Below are positions 31,015 to 34,709 of a DNA stretch of 34,709 nt, one piece after another. Below the pieces are notes generated by a model that was given only the letters and a program-made list of their open reading frames with translations, had not been told where the DNA came from and did not search any database. Every line of letters starts with the position of its first letter. Positions within the stretch are counted from its first letter, which is position 1. The position numbers and the translations under genes were made by a program. This DNA is from Thermoplasmatota archaeon (GTDB taxonomy: Archaea > Thermoplasmatota > Penumbrarchaeia > Penumbrarchaeales > Penumbrarchaeaceae), in contig JAFGLL010000065.1 in the NCBI GenBank assembly GCA_016928095.1, positions 1-34,709 on the forward strand, read 5' to 3'.

Positions 31015-33327
31015 ATGGATGCTTTTAAAAACAATGGAAACAGCATGATCGCAGTCTTATCGGTAATGATGCTGTTATGTGCAGCCTTCCTGGGATTGGC
31101 GATAGTTCCCGGGATCACAGCTGCTCCCGGAGATGTGGACGAACCCATATGGGATGCTTTGAACCTCACTGCCTCCATCGATGCTGACATCACGTTCGTA
31201 TATAGCACCACGATGGACCAGAACATCACGCTGACATGGGACTGGGCAGGAGTTCTCCCTGCAAGCGGTCACCTCTCGGATGTCATGGTGGGTATCACTG
31301 ACCACGCTATGTTCGAGGAACTGATCTATGGATGGAACCTTACGACCGATGGCGGATCTCCCGTCAAGACCGCCATATGGAACCAGAACGGGACGCTCCC
31401 CGCGGGCGAGTATGAGATGGGTATGATCGTGAAGTTCTGGAACGAGACCGACCAGGTCTATACCTTTGACATGAGCGGTGTCATGTTCACGATCGCTCCC
31501 GGGACCCCGATGATCAACTCGTTCACCGCCGATCCCGCCACCGTCACGAACGATGGTATGTCGGAGGTGCAGATGACCATCAACATGAGCAGGAAGATGC
31601 TCGAGCTGGACCAGGATAACTGCATGGTGGTGTTCTGGAACCAGGACGCTCAGGTATGGTCCGACCTGGAATTCCAGGAACCGGATCCTGCAAACGTCAC
31701 CGAGATGGGATCTTACACCACGGTTGTCGCAAATTTCACCATTTCCCTGGATTTCCCTGTAGGTGAATACTATGGATACATCTATCTTGTGGACCTGTGG
31801 GGATATGAAGAGACCCTCAACCAGACCCTCTTCACGGTCGAGTGGTACGACAGGCCCATCATGGAGTCGGAAGACACCACGATCCTCGTCGACGAAACGG
31901 AGATGACCGCAACATTCGACCCGCTCGGGTTCTTCTACGACCCCGACGGGCCGGTCGATCTGGCGGTCTCCATCGGATACGAGGAGAACTTCGACAATGT
32001 CACCAACGAAACGGTAAAGACCCCTGTTTGGGTATACGAGGATGAGAACATCACGGTCGAGATCAACTCCACCGATATGGCCAACTCCGTGGCATCCGTG
32101 AACGTCGATGTTGAGGAGGGAAGCTGGGCCTTCCCGATAACCGCCTGGGTAGGCGATGAGTATGTGATGGATGCAATGGCATATGTCGAGCTCATCCCGG
32201 TGAACGATGTTCCGACGATCACAACGGATACCATAAGTGTGTACAAGAACACCCCGGTGACCGTGGACCTCTCCGAATATTTCGAAGATGCGGACGGCCC
32301 GATGCTCAACCTGACCGTCAACACTACCGTGAGCGGTGCTCTTCTTGAGTATGCTTGGGAAACCTACATGCTATCGATAAACCCTGCAACGAACTGGACC
32401 GGTACGATCGATGTCGAGGTCAACGCCACAGATGGAACGGACTTCGCGGTATACACGATGACCATCGAGGTCATACTGATGTCTTACACCGTCTCCGGAA
32501 CCCTTGCCTTCGAGGATGTCGAGGATGTCGATGTCAATATGTCCATGGTCGTTCTGACCATCGGAGGGAACGAGGTGGACTTTAACCTGACCACCGGAGC
32601 TTTCTCCATAGTTCTCGAAGAGGGGACCTACGATGTCGTTCTCGCCATTCCGGAAGCTGACCTCTACGACGAGGAAGCGGAAATGTCCGGTTACGAGATG
32701 CCGACACTTGACGATATCGAGCTCACTGGCGACGAGACCTACGACATCGATGTAATGTACAAGGTCTACGAGTCCCCCATACCGATAGCTGCATGGGGGG
32801 ATATCGATCTCGAGTCCAAGAAGATAAAGGACGTTGATGGGACCATCGAGGTAACCGTAGGTGTCATGAACGATACCTACACCGGATACGGCGACATCGC
32901 TCTCCAGCTGGTGATAAAGGGGAAGGATGACGAGACCTTCGCCTTCAACATGACCTGGAACCCGACGGATAAAATATACACCCTTGAACTCACGGAGGAT
33001 GACCTTGGGGATGTTCCAGAGGGCAAGAGGAGTTACTACTTGACCGACGGAACCAATGTCTCACCCGACTACGAGTATGAGTTCATGGAGAAGGACGAGA
33101 ACGCCAACCTCATCACAGTGATAGTCCTGATCGTCCTCATCGTACTGGTCCTCATAGCCCTCGTGTTCATCATGAGGAAGCCATCCGAGGAGGAGTTCGA
33201 CGAGGAGGAAGAGGAGAAAGAGGAGGAGCAGGAGGGGGAGCGGACCTGTGTCGCCTGCGGTGAGACCGTCACCGATGAGGAGGCAAAGGAGTGCCCCTAC
33301 TGCGGTGAGAGCATGGAAGAGGAGTGA
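31015..33327 (+). CDS. Acidic surface glycoprotein candidate with TM anchor and cytoplasmic zinc ribbon
   Basis: 770 residues from ATG 31015; an in-frame GTG at 31006 is rejected because it sits in the ribosome binding site (GAGGTG). Signal peptide at about 12-38, then about 650 residues of Asp/Glu-rich beta-sandwich modules, one cadherin-like (PVNDVPTITTDTISVYKN, EYFEDADGPMLNLTV), with numerous N-x-S/T sequons. One membrane helix lies near 699-720 (LITVIVLIVLIVLVLIALVF), followed by a Glu-rich linker and a terminal zinc ribbon CVACG...CPYCG. The strong promoter, long leader, hairpin-T9 terminator and monocistronic layout suggest an abundant protein, perhaps an S-layer-like coat. The zinc ribbon on the inner side is unexplained and could bind a cytoplasmic partner. 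Confidence 0.8.
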   Translation: MDAFKNNGNSMIAVLSVMMLLCAAFLGLAIVPGITAAPGDVDEPIWDALNLTASIDADITFVYSTTMDQNITLTWDWAGVLPASGHLSDVMVGITDHAMFEELIYGWNLTTDGGSPVKTAIWNQNGTLPAGEYEMGMIVKFWNETDQVYTFDMSGVMFTIAPGTPMINSFTADPATVTNDGMSEVQMTINMSRKMLELDQDNCMVVFWNQDAQVWSDLEFQEPDPANVTEMGSYTTVVANFTISLDFPVGEYYGYIYLVDLWGYEETLNQTLFTVEWYDRPIMESEDTTILVDETEMTATFDPLGFFYDPDGPVDLAVSIGYEENFDNVTNETVKTPVWVYEDENITVEINSTDMANSVASVNVDVEEGSWAFPITAWVGDEYVMDAMAYVELIPVNDVPTITTDTISVYKNTPVTVDLSEYFEDADGPMLNLTVNTTVSGALLEYAWETYMLSINPATNWTGTIDVEVNATDGTDFAVYTMTIEVILMSYTVSGTLAFEDVEDVDVNMSMVVLTIGGNEVDFNLTTGAFSIVLEEGTYDVVLAIPEADLYDEEAEMSGYEMPTLDDIELTGDETYDIDVMYKVYESPIPIAAWGDIDLESKKIKDVDGTIEVTVGVMNDTYTGYGDIALQLVIKGKDDETFAFNMTWNPTDKIYTLELTEDDLGDVPEGKRSYYLTDGTNVSPDYEYEFMEKDENANLITVIVLIVLIVLVLIALVFIMRKPSEEEFDEEEEEKEEEQEGERTCVACGETVTDEEAKECPYCGESMEEE

Positions 33328-33350
33328 TCTTCGACCGCTTGATGGCATAC

Positions 33351-33385
33351 GGGGGACCCGGATATCCGAGTCCCCCTTTTTTTTT
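33351..33385 (+). terminator. Hairpin-T9 intrinsic-like terminator
   Basis: GGGGGAC (33351-33357) pairs with GTCCCCC (33370-33376), with an inner CGGATATCCG palindrome, then nine T (33377-33385). It lies 23 nt after the stop of the surface protein gene. The shape is that of a bacterial intrinsic terminator. Confidence 0.8.
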
Positions 33386-33432
33386 AAGGATATTCATCGT
33401 ATCGTTTATAAATTCCATGTTGCTTATCATCG

Positions 33433-33439
33433 ATATATA
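33433..33439 (+). promoter_or_regulatory. TATA box for the HNH-GrpE gene
   Basis: ATATATA centred 27 nt from the A of ATG 33463, predicting a leaderless mRNA. Confidence 0.55.
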
Positions 33440-33462
33440 GACGGCATGGCAGGGATAAACCG

Positions 33463-34464
33463 ATGCATGGGGTTGTATTGAACGAAAGCCTGAAGAAGGA
33501 CATCTGGAAAAGGGACGAATTCACCTGTGTGATATGCGGAAAGATGGTCCCGTGGAACGAGGTTTGCATCATCCACAAAGTTCACTGCGAAGGTCCCGGG
33601 AAGAAGGATCCGAGCAACCTGCTGACAGCATGTGCAAATTGTATGGAAGAGACCTCCAGGGCTCCAAAGGACAGGGGTAGAGAGAAGAGCCGAATAAGGA
33701 GGATCCTCGGCGAACTCAGGGGAATGACCGAGGTCCAGGAGGAGGTCACCTTCGAGGATGACTATGAAGAAGAGGTCATCAGGCTTTCGGTCAAGATCAA
33801 GGAGCTGAAACGTGACAATAGAATGCTTGGCGAGGCGGTCCAGGAGAAGGAGAAGGTCGCTATAGCCTACAAGGTCAAGATGGACAGGGCATTCAAGGAC
33901 CTCGAGAACAACAGGAAGAGGTCAGAGAAGGAGATAGGTCTCAAGGTCAGGGAGCGGACCAGAGCGCTATATCTGGAGATCATCGGATCGCTTGATAACA
34001 TCGACAGGGCCATCTCCGAGGCCCGAAAGGATGAGGGGGTGGAGACTGTCAGGAACGTTGTCGTTGGTCTCATGTCCATCCGGAAGTCACTTGTGAGGTC
34101 TCTCGAGGACAACGGTGTGACCGTCGTCGATCCGATCGGGGAGCCCTTCGATCCGAAATGGCATGAATCCATCGGATCCATCGAAAACAACGAAACCTTC
34201 TCTGATACTGTTGTGAAGGTCGACCTTACAGGTTTCACCCTGGATGGGATGGTCCTTCGGCCTGCAAAGGTGTTCATTTCCAGGGGAGGCCCGAGAAGAC
34301 CCAGAGAGGAGAGACCCGAGATGGATACCCTTGATTTCGATATAGATGCTGATATCGAAGAGCTCGAGGAGGCCGAGGAGGCCGGTGAGATCGTCGAGGT
34401 CGGGAAGTGGGCCGGAAACGGCGATGATCAGGAAATGGTCGGATCAAGCAAGAAAGAGAATTGA
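33463..34464 (+). CDS. grpE: HNH-nuclease-like domain fused to GrpE
   Basis: 333 residues in one frame. Residues 10-62 form an HNH-type zinc fold: WKRDEFTCVICG (C22, C25), IIHKVH (H38, H41), SNLLTACANC (N52, C57, C60). The residue before H38 is Ile instead of the usual His/Asp metal ligand, so nuclease activity is doubtful. Residues about 100-160 are a charged coiled coil, and about 160-274 form the GrpE head, the nucleotide exchange factor of DnaK: IIGSLDNIDRAISEA, LEDNGVTVVDPIGEPFDPKWHESIGSI and GFTLDGMVLRPAKVFISR. An acidic tail follows. No dnaK is in the window. Leaderless start at ATG 33463 is supported by TATA spacing. Both domain calls are from sequence; the purpose of the fusion is unknown. 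Confidence 0.88.
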   Translation: MHGVVLNESLKKDIWKRDEFTCVICGKMVPWNEVCIIHKVHCEGPGKKDPSNLLTACANCMEETSRAPKDRGREKSRIRRILGELRGMTEVQEEVTFEDDYEEEVIRLSVKIKELKRDNRMLGEAVQEKEKVAIAYKVKMDRAFKDLENNRKRSEKEIGLKVRERTRALYLEIIGSLDNIDRAISEARKDEGVETVRNVVVGLMSIRKSLVRSLEDNGVTVVDPIGEPFDPKWHESIGSIENNETFSDTVVKVDLTGFTLDGMVLRPAKVFISRGGPRRPREERPEMDTLDFDIDADIEELEEAEEAGEIVEVGKWAGNGDDQEMVGSSKKEN

Positions 34465-34466
34465 TA

Positions 34467-34488
34467 CGAGGGCTGTGACCTTTGAAAA
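34467..34488 (-). repeat. Partial copy of the tRNA-Leu 3' end (att-like)
   Basis: On the minus strand this reads TTCAAA-GG-TCACAGCCCTCG. It matches the tRNA-Leu T-loop and acceptor 3' sequence TTCAAA-TCACAGCCCTCG at 34628-34645 apart from a 2-nt insertion. The 5' T-stem strand is not copied, so it is not a whole pseudo-tRNA. Confidence 0.55.
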
Positions 34489-34628
34489 AGTCTGGAATTG
34501 ACGAGAATTCTTTTTCAAAGGTAAGATGAATAAGATGTAATTATTCTTGGAACTTATTCATCGTGTGAACTTATTTTCAAGCATCACTTTTCGAGAACTG
34601 AATATGATTGACGAAAGAAAAGTGGTGC
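34479..34628. repeat. Three consecutive inverted repeats between grpE and tRNA-Leu
   Basis: IR1 is a perfect 12-bp stem (34479-34490 with 34510-34521), with further pairing (AATT/AATT) inside its 19-nt loop. IR2 is a perfect 10-bp stem (34525-34534 with 34553-34562). IR3 is a 12-bp stem with one G-T pair (34581-34592 with 34617-34628), running into the tRNA 3' end. The region is AT-rich and codes for nothing visible. Confidence 0.7.
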
Positions 34629-34709
34629 GAGGGCTGTGATTTGAACACAGGAACCACTAAGGACTAGACCCTCAATCTAGCGCCGTTGACCAAGCTGAGC
34701 TACCCTCGC
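34623..34709 (-). tRNA. tRNA-Leu (anticodon GAG), CCA encoded
   Basis: 87 nt including discriminator A (34626) and encoded CCA (34623-34625). The acceptor stem GCGAGGG/CCCTCGC pairs perfectly. The anticodon stem CTAGA/TCTAG encloses the loop TTGAGGG, giving anticodon GAG, which reads CUC and CUU. A 13-nt variable region marks it as a class II leucine tRNA, and the T-arm CTGTG-TTCAAAT-CACAG is canonical. The 5' end coincides with the window edge. Confidence 0.95.

Noticed and set aside
34467..34488. A second, decayed tRNA-Leu gene
   Set aside because: Only the 3' T-arm strand and acceptor 3' sequence match; the anticodon arm and 5' half are absent, so an att-like duplication is a better explanation.
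1..34709. CRISPR array, insertion sequence or prophage
   Set aside because: Reading through, I saw no regularly spaced repeats, no transposase or integrase, and no phage structural genes.

Overview
The window is a gene-dense piece of an archaeal chromosome, most likely from the phylum Thermoplasmatota. A transcription factor B, a histone-fold protein, TATA-box promoters with leaderless genes, and the amino-group-carrier (LysW) lysine pathway make it archaeal. Large secreted Ig-like proteins with one C-terminal membrane segment, one of them carrying cytoplasmic winged helices, suggest Thermoplasmatota; that placement is inference. No insertion sequence, prophage or CRISPR array was seen. There are 29 confident or likely protein genes, one tRNA and three weak micro-ORF candidates.

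Layout. Positions 1-5775 (minus strand) hold a lysine 2,3-aminomutase cut by the window edge, a histone gene, and a leuA-leuC-leuD/sua5-xth operon in which the isopropylmalate isomerase small subunit is fused to a Sua5/YrdC domain. Positions 5945-11770 hold an unrecognised protein, a membrane-anchored winged-helix regulator, a small parvulin, TFB and a secreted membrane-anchored protein. Positions 11778-18316 are a complete LysW-dependent lysine operon, transcribed lysM, homocitrate synthase, lysW, lysX, lysY, lysZ, lysJ, lysK. Positions 18554-22596 hold a J-domain coiled-coil protein, a clostripain-like peptidase, a DMT permease and a tRNA-dihydrouridine synthase; the last two share one palindromic TATA box. 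Positions 22607-28397 hold two convergent exported thiol-redox proteins, one with the full architecture of a DsbD-like electron conduit. Positions 28549-30778 hold queA-tgt, the bacterial queuosine pathway. Positions 31015-34709 hold an acidic surface glycoprotein candidate ending in a zinc ribbon, an HNH-GrpE fusion, a hairpin-rich spacer and tRNA-Leu(GAG).

How the genes fit together. The lysine operon builds lysine from homocitrate on LysW. The mutase at the left edge could use that lysine to make beta-lysine, a known archaeal osmolyte precursor. The isopropylmalate isomerase next to leuA could serve leucine only, or also the homoaconitase step, because no other aconitase-type gene is present here. 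The two exported CxxC proteins look like a reductant supplier and a possible client. Four genes concern tRNA modification (Sua5 domain, Dus, QueA, Tgt).

Two expression habits stand out. At seven starts the centre of the TATA box lies 26.5-27.5 nt from the A of the ATG, implying leaderless mRNAs. Four genes in the left 6 kb start with TTG. The most unusual observations are the LeuD-Sua5 and HNH-GrpE fusions, the queA-tgt pair in an archaeon, the helically phased TTCGAA sites before lysM, the shared divergent TATA box, and an att-like duplication of the tRNA-Leu 3' end.
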